The notes: generated by a model not told the origin, from the letters alone. A stretch of 64,000 bases of DNA from Pampus argenteus (GCA_036937835.1 CM072871.1:1082501-1146500); one strand, 5' to 3'. Counted from the stretch's first letter, positions 1 to 13,491 are shown. Numbers and translations are program-made.

Positions 1-65
1 ATTCCATATGTTTTATGGCTTTAGACACATACACACCTGTTATTTGCGTTTTGTCTCGGCTGCAG

Positions 66-3000
66 ATTCCCCGGCGCCGTTTGCTGTAAACGAGAACACC
101 ACAGAGCTGGTTGTGACGGCTCCTTTAGACCGAGAGGAGAGCGAATGTTACAGGCTCCTGCTGGTGTGCACAGTTCGGACGGAGACGGTCATCACCAAGG
201 TGGAAACTTCACTGGATGTTTTTGTCAACGATGAGGATGACAACGCTCCGTACATGAGCGGAGCAGACACAGCAGATGTTGTCATCAGCTTCAACCGGAC
301 AAAGGTGAAAAGACTAATAAAGCGCTGATTCTGTCCCACAGTTCTGACTGCATATTTATACAAAGACATGTAGTATGTGAGGATTCAGATTGCTCTCTGT
401 CCTGTCTTTATACAGGGTGGCTCCTTTGGCACCTTGTTCGTCATTGACAGGGATTTAACCCCCATCTATCCCATAGACCAGAGTTACAATAAGTATGTGG
501 GGACCTTGCTCAACAGTGATCCGTGGACAAAGGAAACATTTGACATAAAAGACACCTTCAGAGAAAAGAAAGCTGCTTATGGAGGCATTCGAGAGACCGT
601 CCATGACTACCGTAAGTGATCTGTTATAGGAGCAGCTGAAACGTGTTCGTTTTAATGGACACATTACTGTTAATTCTCATGTTTTTCCTGGACTTTAGAG
701 CTTGTCCTGAAAAGGAACCTGTATGTGACGGAGAATCGCACCCTGCAGCTGGACTACCTGGTCAATGACACCACGTACCCCGGCCTAGAGGGAACCGTGT
801 TGCTGCACTTCAATGTCACCATCTTACCGGTTCACATCCGCTTTGCCAACGTCACGCATATGTTCACACTAACACGCCAGGCTTCTGTATATGCACAGGT
901 ACTCATGACTACTTATCATACACATGTATAATAGCTTCATAGAGCAGTTTGATCAGCACTTGAACACTTTCAGGACTTTTCATCCACCTTGGCTGAAAAA
1001 AATTGAGCATGATAGGATGAGAAGCCTGAAAAATGGAAAGTTTAAACACTTCAACAACAACCGAGCAAACTTAATCTGCTGATGAAGACCATGAGATATG
1101 GTCAGAAGGTCCAGAAAAAGCAAGTAAGTGGGCCTTGAGTTGAGCTTGTTTTGAAAGACACTGAAAGAAATCTATCAGATGACTAAATAAAGGTATTAAA
1201 GGCTGCACATGAAAATCATTTGACAGCATTATTTCCCAACAGCTTAATAAATAAAATGAATATTTAATAATTTGTGCATCTCAGTACAAACTTTGAAGGT
1301 CTGTTGACCTGTAGGCATCTCATCAACATGCTCAACAGGTTTCAGGATGAACAACTCAGACTTACTAAAGGTCAGCAGAGGGTAAACGTGGATCCCTAAA
1401 AGGAAAAGATTATATCTGAATTACTCTACTGGATTAAAGCTATAGACAATAAGGGAGCTATAGCCATTCAAAAAAAACATGACTTAGCGCTGACTCACTC
1501 TTTAACATACTGACAGACTGCCACCTGCTGGCCAGCACCTGGACTTCATATCATCATAAAAGTGTTTTTAATGTAATCTGTTGACTTATCTACTGTCATT
1601 CAAACCTTTTCCTCTCAGGTTGGCCGAGTCTGTGTGGAAAACTGCCAGCAGTTCGATGGCTTCAGGGTCACATACCAACTCGAGGTGTCGGATAAGAACG
1701 TGTCTGCTGATGTGCAGCACTGCTATGCAGCCGTAAGCATCGCTCAGGCCCCCGATGAGATGTGGGGGCTGCTCTATGTGAACGACACGGAGGCGCTGCG
1801 CAGACCTGAGTGCAAGGAGCTGAAGTACCTTGTTGTAGCCCAGGAGGAGCACACACAGCTGGAGGCCAGCACGCAGATCCACATCATACTAGATGGTGAC
1901 GGTGAGTGCAACAGTGTCTACTTTCTGTGGTCCAGGGTTCTGCTGACTCATCTTCCAGATGCTTTTTAAAAAATTGGTTATGTGTGTTTTTGGCACTATT
2001 GTATACAGCAAACAAGGCCAGTCAGGAGAAGCAGCAGTTCCTGTCCTGTGCAGAAAACAGACGGCGAGCAGACTGTGAGTCTGTCCGAGGCCTGGGGGCG
2101 ACAGCAGGGAGATGCCAGTGGAGGCAGGGCACTGAGAAAAGTGCGTTTTCATAAACACGAGTTTATATAATATGATGGCTAAAGTTAGCCACCGCAGCAA
2201 CACATAGTTTAAACATCATAACACTGTGGTTCTATGTGCATGTTGTTTGTCGTCTGGTTATGTTTCCCACTTTTCTCTCCCTTGTACTTATATTCCAGGA
2301 ATATCTGAAAACTACTCAACTTGCTCCCCGGACCTGCGAACATGTCCAGATAGCTTTTGTGATGCAGTTGAAAGCAAAGATGCATCAATATGCCCGCAAG
2401 ACTGCACAAGTAAGAAACAAATGCATTGATTTTTTTTCTTTTACTATTACACTGATGATTTCTGCAAATATTAAAAGCCAAAAAACTGTGTGTGTCTCTG
2501 AAGAGGAAACTGTAATCGGAGGTCATGAACGTGGCCTGAGGAACGGCATCCAGGCTGGTTATGGAACCTGCTACTGCTACTCTGAGAGATGCTTCTGTGA
2601 GAAGGAAGATGATGAAGGTGAGTCATCACCAAACTGTAAGAAATGCTGCCTTTATGAGGTCCTACTTCATGTCGTCTCAAGAATGAACCAGAAATGGACT
2701 GATGCTCTCTTGAAAAATGATGGTATTGTGCTACATCCTCTACTCTGTCCCCTCCAGAGGTGATATGTGACGATGTGTGTAAGACCATCATCGCCACAGC
2801 TCTGCTCCTCTCCTTCATCGTCTCCATCCTCCTGTCCTCATACTTCATCCACCGGTACCACAAGAATTCCCCCAAGCCCCCGATAGCCTCCGCCGAGATG
2901 ACTTTCCGCCGGCCAGCTCAGGCTTATCCCATCAGCTTCCCTGCTAACAACGTACGCAGAGGCTCGCAGGAGTCCATCGAGACGGACACCTTCAAAATAC

Positions 3001-6000
3001 CTGTAAGCTGCTCTTCTATAGTATGAGAATATGTTGGACCAGTTGAGAAGTCAGAAATTACACCATGTTGTTTCAACAGGAGGATCCGAAGTGGGAATTT
3101 CCTCGTAAAAACCTGGTGCTTGGAAAGACTTTAGGCGAAGGAGAGTTTGGGAAAGTTGTCAAGGCGACGGCATTCAGGCTGAAAGGAAAAGCTGGTTACA
3201 CCACTGTGGCTGTGAAAATGCTTAAAGGTAAGACGAGCCAGACAAAGAAAAGAGCAGACAAGCTGGGAAGTAATGGTGATATACGAGCAGTGAGTGTCTG
3301 AGGAGATGAATGGTTTCATCATTTTCAACCCCCTCTTTTCCTCCATAACAGAAAATGCCTCGCACAGTGAGCTGCGTGACCTGCTGTCAGAATTCACTTT
3401 ACTGAAGCAAGTCAACCATCCGCACGTCATAAAGATGTATGGAGCGTGCAGCCAGGACGGTAAGACCTCCAGTCCTCCTGCCATCCTCTGTCAGGGCATG
3501 TGTGTTGCACATGGAGTCTAAGCTCTGTGTTTGTCTCAATAGGTCCTTTGTATCTGATCGTGGAATATGCCAAGTACGGCTCGCTCCGCAACTTCCTGCG
3601 TGAGAGCCGGAAAGTTGGCCCGAGCTACATGGGAAGAGACGCCAACCGAAACTCCAGCTACTTGGAGAACCCAGACGACAGGGCGCTCACCATGGGTGAC
3701 CTGATCTCCTTTGCGTGGCAGATATCCAGAGGCATGCAATACCTGGCCGAAATGAAGGTGTGCATCTTTTCAATTCACAGTGTTTATTACTGTTTGTGAA
3801 GAAAAGAAATTTGAATTGAGTATTTTGGTCCGACAGCTTGTTCACAGGGACCTCGCAGCACGAAATGTCCTCGTAGCTGAAGGACGAAAGATGAAGATCT
3901 CCGACTTTGGCCTTTCAAGAGACGTGTATGAAGAGGACTCATATGTTAAGAGGAGCAAGGTGAAGAAAAACAGACAGAATTACTCATTTTGATGCATTTT
4001 CTACATGTTTTCAGATAAAAATTAACAAGGTCTCTCGCTGTTTTCAAGGGCCGTATACCAGTAAAGTGGATGGCGATAGAGTCCTTGTTTGATCACATTT
4101 ACACAACACAAAGTGACGTGTGAGTACAGTCGTCACTTACAGGGAATAGTTTGATATTTTGGGAAATATGCTTATGTGTTTTCTTAATGAGGCTTAGATG
4201 AGAAGATTGATACCACTGTCACCCAGAAGTAGATTAGCTTAGCATAAAGACTGGATGCAGGGGGAAACAGCTAGCCTGGTTCTGTCTGATGCTAATGAAT
4301 ATGTCACTAATTAACATATTATACTGTGTACGTTGAAAAACAAAAGTTGTGGCAATAAATACTAATAAATAGTTTTGTACAGATTCAACATACAGGGAAT
4401 TAACTGGGCAAAGCAAGTAGCTACCTAACTAGCTGTTTCCAATCTTTATGCTAAGCTAACTGGCTGCCAGCTATAGCTTTATATTTACTCTACAACAACA
4501 GTGGTGTCAATGAAGGAAATAATTATATTTCCCAAAATGTTAAACTGTTCTTTAAACAATCAAGTAAAGGTTATTCCATTCACTGTTTGTTAAAATATTC
4601 TGATGAGCGCCTGTGTTTTCCTCCAGCTGGTCCTTTGGTGTGCTGTTGTGGGAGATAGTGACACTGGGAGGTAACCCGTACCCAGGCATCGCTCCTGAAC
4701 GCCTCTTTAACCTCCTGAAGACCGGCTACAGGATGGAGAGACCGGAGAACTGCACCGAGGAAATGTGAGCCCTACTCTGTGTTACTTTACAGCATCTTCT
4801 CATTTCTACTGAGTGCAATAACTTCCCTCCACCACATTTAGACAGCCAGTCATGGAAAATTACTCAGCTGGGAGAATTTAATGATACTTACTTCAGCCAC
4901 TGTAAAAAAAAATGTTTCCTCCTGCAGGTATAACCTCATGCTACGATGCTGGAAACAAGAATCAGACAAGAGGCCGACGTTCTCAGACATCAGCAAAGAA
5001 CTGGAAAAGATGATGGTGAAAAGTCGGGTATGGTGAAGCTATACATTACATTATGATACGTGATTCATATTGTTCCACAGGAAAGACGTGAGGTGAAGCA
5101 ATTAATCAGCATTACTGGCACAATTCTGACAAACTTGGATGATGCATCATTGAGATTTGTCAGTCAGACGTTTGCTTTCCACTTCGCTTGGATGTGCAGT
5201 CGTCCTAAAACTGAGCACCGTATCATGTCTGCTGGACAGCGTGTACTGTTGTTGGCTTGCTGTGTAGAGCACACACACACTGCTTCAACTGTATGATCTG
5301 TCACTCTACCAAAACCCTTCAGATCCCATAATTAGAGTTTAAAGAGCAATTCTAAAATGTGGCCTTGCACAGTATAATCACAGAGCAACCAGTCAGGCTC
5401 CTGCTGCTAAAGTGAGGCTATATATATAGAGCCTTTAAGGACATGGGAATGCAAACATCCCAGAATGCAGCAGGTCAGTTTTATCAGAAAGAGTCAGTGG
5501 GTCGACCACTGCGTGTGTCTGACCTGCATAATCAGCCTAATCACACCTTCATCTGCTCTTGTCAGGATTACCTGGACCTGGCGGCGTCCACGCCGGCCGA
5601 CGCCCTGCTGTACGACGACGCTCTCTCTGAAGAGGACACACCACTAGTGGACTGTAATAACGCCCCTCTCCCTCGAACCCTCCCCTCCACATGGATTGAA
5701 AACAAGCTCTATGGTAGAATTTCCCATGCATTTACTAGATTTTAGAAACAGGACACACAAGCTCTCTTTTTTGGCAAGATGTGATTGGCTTTCCGTAGTC
5801 AAGTGTGTGTGACTGTGATCTAGGCATGCCTTTCGCTGATTAATGCTGACATATCTCCCATTTCATCGTAAATGAGAGGCTCAGTGAAAAAAAAAAGATC
5901 TTGTGTCTTGCATTTTTGTTTTATTTGGACCTGCTTCTAATGTACATGGATGCTGACCAAAAATGCCACGTTTGTAAATACTGAATATACCCTTCATCCT

Positions 6001-6709
6001 AATTTATACGGCTCGTACTCGAGTTTCATTTTAGTTGTACATAGTTCATTTTTCATCCCATCACATTTTCATGTCGTCATTTCGTTATATTTGTTTGCAT
6101 TGAAGGAAACAGTGTGTAACATTTGAAACAGGTCCTCGCTGAATCAGTCACTCATTGTGGTTTGAATTTCCTGATTTATAATGTGTATAAACTGTTCATC
6201 TATAATGATTCCACACTGCTGAACAGAGACGCAGGAAGGCTTTTAAATCCAGCTCTTGGGTGTCATTGGTTAAAAGTAAAGAACATATCAGACTAGACTC
6301 TGATTTGTTTTCAATCTGCATTTTCAAGCATTTTAGATCAAATAAACAGGCATGAACAACGTTATGGCCTTGATATATTACAAAAAACAACGAATAATAA
6401 CCTATATGAGCTGTCACTTATATACAAAGACATAACTTTACGCTTTGAAGGGTCAAATCAGGGCACTACAGAGTTTGATTTAAGAGCCTTACTGTCTGCA
6501 CGCTGTTTATCTTTCACTGAGTGCAGAAAAATGATATGTTCTCATTTTTAGGCATGTCATACCCGAACTGGCCTGAGAAGAGCCCGGTACCGCTCAACAG
6601 ACATGATGCCACTAACCCAGTCTTTACAAGATATGCCAATGATAGTGTTTATGCAAACTGGATGGCTTTGCCTTCACCCGCTAAAGCTGTGGACAAGCTT
6701 GATAGCTAA
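66..6709 (+). CDS. ret: RET receptor tyrosine kinase, 3' part (exons 4-20), partial at the left edge
   Basis: Single-pass receptor tyrosine kinase for GDNF-family ligands at the plasma membrane. The window begins in the intron before exon 4, so the signal peptide and first cadherin-like domains lie outside. Exons seen: 66-304, 416-611, 699-898, 1619-1901, 2009-2140, 2299-2409, 2504-2617, 2758-3002, 3080-3227, 3352-3459, 3543-3757, 3837-3959, 4049-4119, 4627-4764, 4928-5027, 5566-5713, 6552-6709. Most exon lengths equal the human ones as I recall them. In order they encode cadherin-like sequence, the cysteine-rich region (1619-2617), a membrane segment (in 2758-3002), and the kinase with GEGEFG loop (3134-3151), HRDLAARN (about 3843) and SDFGLSRD (about 3899). 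The activation-loop tyrosines and the VKWMAIE segment are intact. About 909 codons are present. The exon 10 acceptor at 2503 is the least certain boundary. Confidence 0.97.
4142..4553. mobile_element. Non-autonomous palindromic DNA element (MITE-like) in ret intron 16
   Basis: The ends are imperfect inverted repeats: a left arm starting at 4142 (AATAGTTTGATATTTTGGG core) and a right arm ending near 4553 (CCCAAAATGTTAAACTGTTC core). Inner inverted segments also pair (TTAGCTTAGCATAAAGACTGG near 4230 against CTTTATGCTAAGC near 4445). No coding sequence is present. This resembles a repeat common in percomorph introns and UTRs. I did not assign a family name. Confidence 0.75.
5566..5745 (+). CDS. 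ret: RET9 alternative 3' terminal exon (exon 19 read-through)
   Basis: If the donor at 5714 is not used, exon 19 reads on for ten codons ([10 protein letters not shown]) to a stop at 5743-5745. This is the short RET9 tail. Splicing from 5713 to 6552 instead gives the longer RET51 tail ending FDS at 6709. Both ends match known vertebrate RET isoforms. An AATAAA at 6341-6346 would fit cleavage of the RET9 transcript, and another at 7460-7465 the RET51 transcript. Confidence 0.9.
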   Translation, partial: DYLDLAASTPADALLYDDALSEEDTPLVDCNNAPLPRTLPSTWIENKLYGRISHAFTRF

Positions 6710-8499
6710 AGACAAACCAACACTGTAGAAAAGATGACTAATTGGTAGATGTGTATATTTCTATGAGACTGTACATATACAATCTGATGCTAAAGTTGGT
6801 TCCCCTTTATTTCTGTTGCACGGGTATTCATCTTTTAAAACTGGGATCTTTCTGCTGGATCAACATAGACCAGGCTTCATTTGCTCTTCAGTATGTTAAT
6901 TATTACCTCACGGTCATGTTGGCCAACTTGTATCACTGCATGACTATTGTACCAGATTGTATGTCAATGTCAATGTCTTTAAGTGCCTGTGCCGCTTCTA
7001 CAATAGCCTCCGATTATTAATGTGCGACTGCGAGGATCGTGTTCAAGCCCAGGAATTAAAGGGGACGTCTTTACCATCACCTGTTGTAGTCAGCTGGGAT
7101 TGAGGGGACAAACTTGTTCTGTAAAGTTTCTACTGTCGAGGATTGTGCTCCTCACAATGTCAAAGTTTCACCCACGAGATGTTTCAAAACTGTTCCTGCC
7201 AAAGAAAAGTAACACAGACATGTTGAGCAAACAGTTTTCTTGCTTCTGTTCTTGTTTTTTTTTTTTTACTTGAATATCAACTAGTGAGTGCTACTCCAGT
7301 GTAAAGACATGAGGCTTAATGTAGATTGTGACCATGTCCCGTGTCAGACTACAGTTCACTTTTTCATTCACTGTAATGACAAACTTTGTGGGATAAACGT
7401 ATGATTATGTAAACTAATGACTGTTATCATTGATATTATTTGATTATGTTCCAATTAATAATAAACAGTAAAAATGTGCAGTAGCCTACATCTGTTTACC
7501 TCATGTCTCCTCTGAAGCCATGACGACAGAAATGTTCATCGTCACTTTTATTTTTATAATATTCTGAATACAACTTAACTTTGCTGATTAATGTGAACAA
7601 TAATTCATTTTTATTATTAAAATACAAAGGTTAGCTTCAGTTTATATCCATACATGAGCACATGATCTCCTCATTATATCCTCTAATATTCAGCAGTACT
7701 TATTATTTAATATATATATATATATATATTATAACATTATTCCACAGTAGCCATTTAATTTGTTAATCTTCTATATTGCAGATTATTGCAGATTATGTCA
7801 TGACTGATGTACAGATACACTTTGTGCCTTTTCCATTTCCACTGAAGCTCCAGTCGGCTCCACTTCTGCTTTTAAGCAACAATCTTAAGGATTAAAGATG
7901 TTAAAGAGGCTAAAAGCACTACTGTGATGATAGTGGTTCTGGTATTAATATATAATCTAAATATGTGTGATATTTCATCCTATATCAGGACTTTAGCTTT
8001 GATAACAGCAGAATAACACCTCTGTATCGGCTGGTTGACACCTTCATGACTAAAACCATAAAATAAACATCTGTCAAATAAAGAAAAGCAGTGTGAAATA
8101 TTGATTCAAAGGGCTCAGTGACAGACCGCTGGTGTCTCAGGCCTGGACAGACTCCTGACTCCTAAAAATAGAAGCTCATGGACCATTTCCTGGTTTCCAC
8201 AGTTTACACCAGACCTCACAGTGACAACAGAGGCGTGTTTGAACATTAAACAAGCAGGCAGTGTTTCAGCAGGTAGAACAGAGACAAAGATGAAGGTGAT
8301 GAGAGGACATGTATCATCTTAACTCTTATTATTAGTTTGAGCTTCTTGTGTTGTGTCCCATATTATATTATTAATACCCATATAATTAATACAAATTAAA
8401 TGTATTATTATTAATAAATAGTTGTACAACAATGTAAACAATGTTTGATTAAAAATAAAAAATATTATTTATTATATTATTATTATTATTATGAACACG
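6710..8499 (+). other. ret 3' UTR and AT-rich spacer before csgalnact2
   Basis: The RET51 3' UTR follows the stop at 6709, and the last good poly(A) signal is AATAAA at 7460-7465. Beyond it the DNA is AT-rich, with a (TA)n run at 7711-7729 and a (TTA)n run near 8465-8492. I see no coding exon. Confidence 0.6.
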
Positions 8500-8519
8500 G
8501 AGCGTCAGCGTGTTTGATG

Positions 8520-8686
8520 ACGACACTGGCTAGCAGCGCTCCCATTGGTCAGTTGTCGACCGGAAGTAGATCGGGAGCTACTCTTTTCTTCTTTGCTCCG
8601 TGGCATTTTGTAACAGAAGCTGCTGCTGCTTTCACGGCCAGCTCTGAGCCGTAAGGAGCGGGGGAGATGGACGCAAACTGGCCGAG
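8520..8686 (+). promoter_or_regulatory. csgalnact2: Likely csgalnact2 promoter and non-coding first exon
   Basis: A GC-richer stretch carries an inverted CCAAT box (ATTGGTC, 8544-8550) and an ETS-like CGGAAGT (8561), followed by sequence ending in a strong donor (CCGAG|GTGAGT, exon end 8686). A matching acceptor lies at 9565 (GTGCTTCTCCAG), giving a 5' UTR exon that leads to the ATG at 9841. The exon contains an ATG at 8667-8669. The TSS was not determined. Confidence 0.55.
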
Positions 8687-9840
8687 GTGAGTAGCTGGTT
8701 TTACGGTATGAAAGCTGTTTATCAGGCGGGAGAACAACAAATAAAACGACCTGAAAGCGGAGCGAAGCTACGGACGTCGCTAAGCTAGCTGCACAACCGC
8801 GTCCACATCCGGTGGAGATTCTTCAAAACGCGACAGAAAGAAAGAAAACAGATGTTATACTGGAAAGAAATACACGTTACACTATAAATACACAGTCAGG
8901 GACACACATGGCATAAAACACAGACGTGTTTAAGGTGAAATAATCAACACTCACGTTTGCTGCTGAGCTGCGACACATTTGCTGACTTCCTAAATCTTAT
9001 AGTGATTTACACCTGAGGCAGGTAAGGCTGCAGCAGCTTTGACCTTCAAGCTGTGTGTGGTTTGTGGTGGATAAGAAGAAGACAACCAGTCTTATTTGTT
9101 TACATGACATCTCTGATTTTTAATGTATTTTAATAGTTTCGCTTGTTTTGGATGATCTGACAGCTGATATCAATAATGTGCTTGTTGTGTGTGTTTCTGT
9201 CCTTGTGTTCCTTTTACTTTACAAAGTGCTCCGAGGCTTTTATTTTATTTTATATCTATTCTGTAGAGTGTCGTACTTTTACATTGAAAGGGAAGCAGGA
9301 AGTCAGTGTGTGTTGAGGTTCTCCTTTGTTAGCGAATACAGTTCAGGTGCAGCTAATTCCTGCTGTAAAATGTTCCCAGCAGGAAGACACAGACACACGT
9401 TAAACATGTTATTACATAAACAGCTGTTTACTGGCAGGTTGGTTAATGAATGGGTTAGGGTTATGATGTTATGATGTTCTAGTATCAGGGCCTATCATTT
9501 AATCTGAGCTGTTTATCTGAAAGACTTCACAAACTGTCTCATTGTAGATGTCTGTGCTTCTCCAGGTGATCATCTCATGGATTTACACCAAAGGACCAAT
9601 GAATGATGAGGCTGGTACATCAGTGCCAACAAACCTTCACACACAGTAAAATGACAGGAATGAAAGCTGACACAAATCTTTGAATGACACACTTTGTCTT
9701 GACAAAATATGCTCAGCAAAATCTTATAAAAGGCGTTCCATATCTCTGAGATGTCGTTCAGATGTAGATGGTGAGTAATGTGAGTAAGTGCATCTCAGAG
9801 GGAATGCAGAGTCGCCAGCTGTAGCTTGTGTGTGAGCGTG

Positions 9841-12084
9841 ATGCCCAGGCGAGGGTTGCCGCTCCATGGCCGGGTCCGCTGGCTCTTCCTGGGCCTTTTC
9901 CTGCTGCTGGTGCTGCTCCTGTTTGCATACCTGCTGGAGTGCACCCCTCCAGCAGACGTCAGCCTGGTCCTGCCTGGCATTGCAGGCGAGACCTATGGGA
10001 AGGAGTACTACCAGGCCATGCTGCAGGAGCAGGAGGAGCGCCACCTGAACCGCGCTGCCAGTCTGAAGCGCCAGATCGCTCAGCTCAAGCAGGAGCTGCA
10101 GGAAATGAGTGAGAAGCTGAAGCTACTGCAGGACAAAAAGGAGCTGCCCGGGGTGCAGGGCTTGGCTGAGGCTAAAGACCAAGAGCCGGGAGATCTGCTG
10201 GAGTACCTTCACTCTCAGATCGACAAAGCTGAGGTCAACACCGGGGCGCGCCTGCCCAGCGAGTACGCGCTGGTGCCCTTCGAGAGTTTCACCTCGTCCA
10301 AGGTGTACCAGCTGGAGATGGGGCTGACACGGCACCCGGAGGAGAAACCTGTCCGCAAAGACCGTAGGGACGAGCTGGTGGAGGTCATCGAGGCAGCGCT
10401 GGACATCATCAACAACCCTGACGAGGAGGACGGCGTGGAGGACGACATGCCGATGCAGAGACAAACCTACACAGAGGGTCACTTTACTGAAGGTAAGACC
10501 TGCACTGCCCCACTACGACCTGACCAATAGTGACTCAGCGCAGCGTTGTTTTTCATGTTGTCTGATCTGGTAGGACTGTACAGGACTGAGCGGGATAAAG
10601 GGTCGCTGTACGAGCTCTTCTTTGCCAAAGAGGATTCCAGCAGCTTCCGCCACGTCACGCTCTTCAGGCCTTTTGGTCCCTTGATGAAAGTCAGGAGCAC
10701 ATCTGTGGAAACATCAGGAATGATTATTAACATCATCGTACCGCTGTCGGGCAGAGTAGAAACGTTCTCGCAGTTCTTACGCAACTTCAGGTATGAATGA
10801 CTTTCATGGTTTCATCTGAAACTGGGCGACATGACTCTGCATGTTCGCCTCAGATGTGTGTTTATTGAACACGTCGGCCCAGTTTTTATCTTTGTTCTAT
10901 AATTACATTTGACCTTACAGTGTGTTGTTCTGTTATTCTGAAAAATGCACAATATGCTGTGTGTGATTGATTTAGGGAGGTGTGCATACAACAGGACAGA
11001 CGAGTACACCTCACCGTTGTTTATTTTGGGCACGAGAGCCTAGAAGAGGTGAAGTCATCTCTGGAGAAAATGTCGAGGTTTGTCGAGCCACAGAGAAAAA
11101 GATTTAGTGCTTTTCTTTTTGTGTGTAACGTGTCATGAGTTGAAATCTGCTGCTCTTGTTGTCGTTCAGAGAGGAGAGCTTCTACAATTACACTCTGATC
11201 CCAGTGGAGGAGGAGTTTTCCCGCGGCCGGGGTCTAAATATCGGAGCGCACGCCTGGAAGAAAGGCAACGTCTTGATGTTTTTTTGTGACGTGGACATCC
11301 AGTTTACTCTGGAGTTCCTCAGCACCTGTCGTCTCCACGCTGCTCCGAGTACGTTTTACATGTTTATAGCTCAGATTTATTACACAAATAGTCCTTTTGA
11401 GCCTTTGTGTGTGTTTGTGTGTGTAGCTGAATGTACTACTATTTGTAATTTGTAGACAAGAAAGTCTTCTACCCGGTGGTGTTCAGTCTGTACAATCCCG
11501 GCATCGTCTATGGAAATTTGGAGCTGGCTCCACCCATCGAACTCCAACTGGTAAGAACTGTGAATGTTTCTCTCTGATTAATAGAAAGATGGTTATAAAT
11601 AAATATAAACCAAATATAATTGATCTTAAACAGATTCACAAAAAGGATGCTGGATTCTGGAGAGATTTTGGCTTCGGTATGACGTGTCAGTATCGCTCTG
11701 ATTTCCTAAATATTGGTAAGTACTGTTCATTTATTAATACTCAGCAGTATAATCAACGTTTCATTGAACACGTGTGACTTCTTTCTTCCAGGGGGGTTCG
11801 ATCTTGAAGTGAAAGGCTGGGGTGTGGAGGACGTCCACCTGTACAGAAAGTATCTCCGGAGCGACCTGATAGTGATCCGGACGCCAGTGTCGGGTCTCTT
11901 CCACCTGTGGCACGAGAAGCAGTGTGCGGACGAGCTGACGCCGGAGCAGTACCGCATGTGCATCCAGTCCAAAGCCATGAACGAGGCGTCGCACTCTCAC
12001 CTGGGCATGCTGGTTTTCCGTGACGAGATCGAGGCTCACCTACGCAAGCAGGCCTTCAAGACTCAGAGCAAAGCAGAGGACTGA
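9841..12084 (+). CDS. csgalnact2: Chondroitin sulfate N-acetylgalactosaminyltransferase 2
   Basis: A Golgi type II membrane enzyme that adds GalNAc to start and extend chondroitin sulphate chains on proteoglycans. Coding exons: 9841-10492, 10574-10790, 10976-11077, 11170-11348, 11456-11550, 11634-11715, 11792-12084, giving 539 residues (human about 542). The start MPRRGL is the family start. Residues about 15-34 form the signal anchor. A heptad-like coiled coil follows (about 72-100, LKRQIAQLKQELQEM). The catalytic region has the metal-binding DxD (CDVDI, 11288-11296) and the family block GFWRDFGFGMTCQYRSDF. CSGALNACT1 is the close paralogue, but the N-terminus and the position next to ret favour csgalnact2. 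Fish synteny with ret also exists in human at 10q11. Confidence 0.95.
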
Positions 12085-13470
12085 GCGGCGCTCAACCCAA
12101 AGTCATTCCACGTTACGCCCGCGAGGTGCTGACACTATTAACGCTCTGCAGCAAAGACGTGTACATGGATCCTTCTGCATTTTACTGCACAGCTGGAGAC
12201 AAATGAATGTACAAGAATTTCATTAACCAATGTGAACCTTTACAAGATGGTACAACTCATAGAAGAGCAGTTTCAAACCAGAGTAAATGATCAAACCGTT
12301 ATTAAACCTGCAGTGAGGAACTTTTACATACAAATAACGTCTGTTACACACAAAGCTGATTAAACCAGATAAATCTCTGTATTTCACAGAGTTTTTATCC
12401 GGTGTAGCCGGCCGTTTGCATGAGCGGCTGACTTCCGGTTTATCCTCCGTTTCAGTAGCAGCAGACGTGTAATTACTCTCACTATCAGTAAAAGTCCTGC
12501 ACTGCAGCTTTAACCTGCTGAAGGAAAACTTCATCATATCAAACAAATATCTCTTGGATTTAAGTTGACTTTATACTTTATATATTGAGCATGCACATTT
12601 TAAGTTGGTGAAGATACCATCTCACGAGCTGCTTTTAAACTCAGCTTCGTCACCACGTTTCACTGCTGACTGTGACCTCAGATTTCAGCTGCTCCAAATT
12701 ATTTTTTGCATTCCAAAAAGAAACCAGAAACTTTCAAATACAACCAACTGTCCATGTTTGCAGTTGCTTTTTAATAGCAGTTGTTATATAAGTTGCACTT
12801 TGTTAAAATAGAAGTAGTAGTTTATTTCCAACCGATCAAACTGTCAGTTTTTCTATCAGTCATCCATAGAGCCATGTTGTTCAGTTGGTATTTATAGCTT
12901 GTTTCAGACTTGCAAAAAGGTAAAAAGGGACTTTTTTTTGTGTGTTTATCTTCCTTTGCTGGTGGCAGCTTCAGTTTAACAGAGAAGCATGTTGATTAAA
13001 TAACTAGAGTCAGGAGCAAAGATCTGCTTATAGCATGCAGTGCAATGATATCAGGTCTGTGTGGACCAGTATTATACATAACAAAGACTTCTCATTTATG
13101 CCTGTTGAAACACTCGCAGCTCTATTATTCACAATACTGGACTGAGACTGAATGTGACAGCCACTCTTGTAAATACTTTTCTAATATTTCTTTGTTTCAT
13201 ACATGTGAGTTGAATACTTTCTGTCGTATGTGCCTACAGGCTCAAAGTGATATTGAAATGTTGGAGATTTTCAGAGCTGTTAATTTAACTCATAATGAGA
13301 GAAAGCATGTAAGAGGTGACAACAAGCCAGCGTCTCATCCTGTACCGTGATGATTTTTAGTCCATGTTTTTGCAGATATTACAGCTTTTTGGAGACGCTG
13401 ATGGATAAATGTTACATGTCTTCCTCTCAGCAGGACAACAACTCAAAGTACAAACTGTCAAAGGAAATGA

Positions 13471-13491
13471 TTTATTATGACATGGAATAAA
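13471..13491. terminator. Facing poly(A) signals of csgalnact2 (+) and sec23ip (-)
   Basis: AATAAA on the + strand at 13486-13491 suits csgalnact2 (3' UTR about 1.4 kb). TTTATT at 13471-13476 is AATAAA on the - strand and suits sec23ip (3' UTR about 330 nt). The cleavage sites would lie past each other, so the two mRNAs would overlap by a few tens of bases. Confidence 0.6.

Noticed and set aside
2141..2298. Continuation of ret exon 8 reading past 2140
   Set aside because: A donor at 2141 and an acceptor at 2298 restore exon lengths and cysteine spacing of the family; the read-through is intronic.
9724..10044. Open frames antisense to the first csgalnact2 coding exon
   Set aside because: GC-rich coding strand of csgalnact2 keeps antisense frames open; no independent support.
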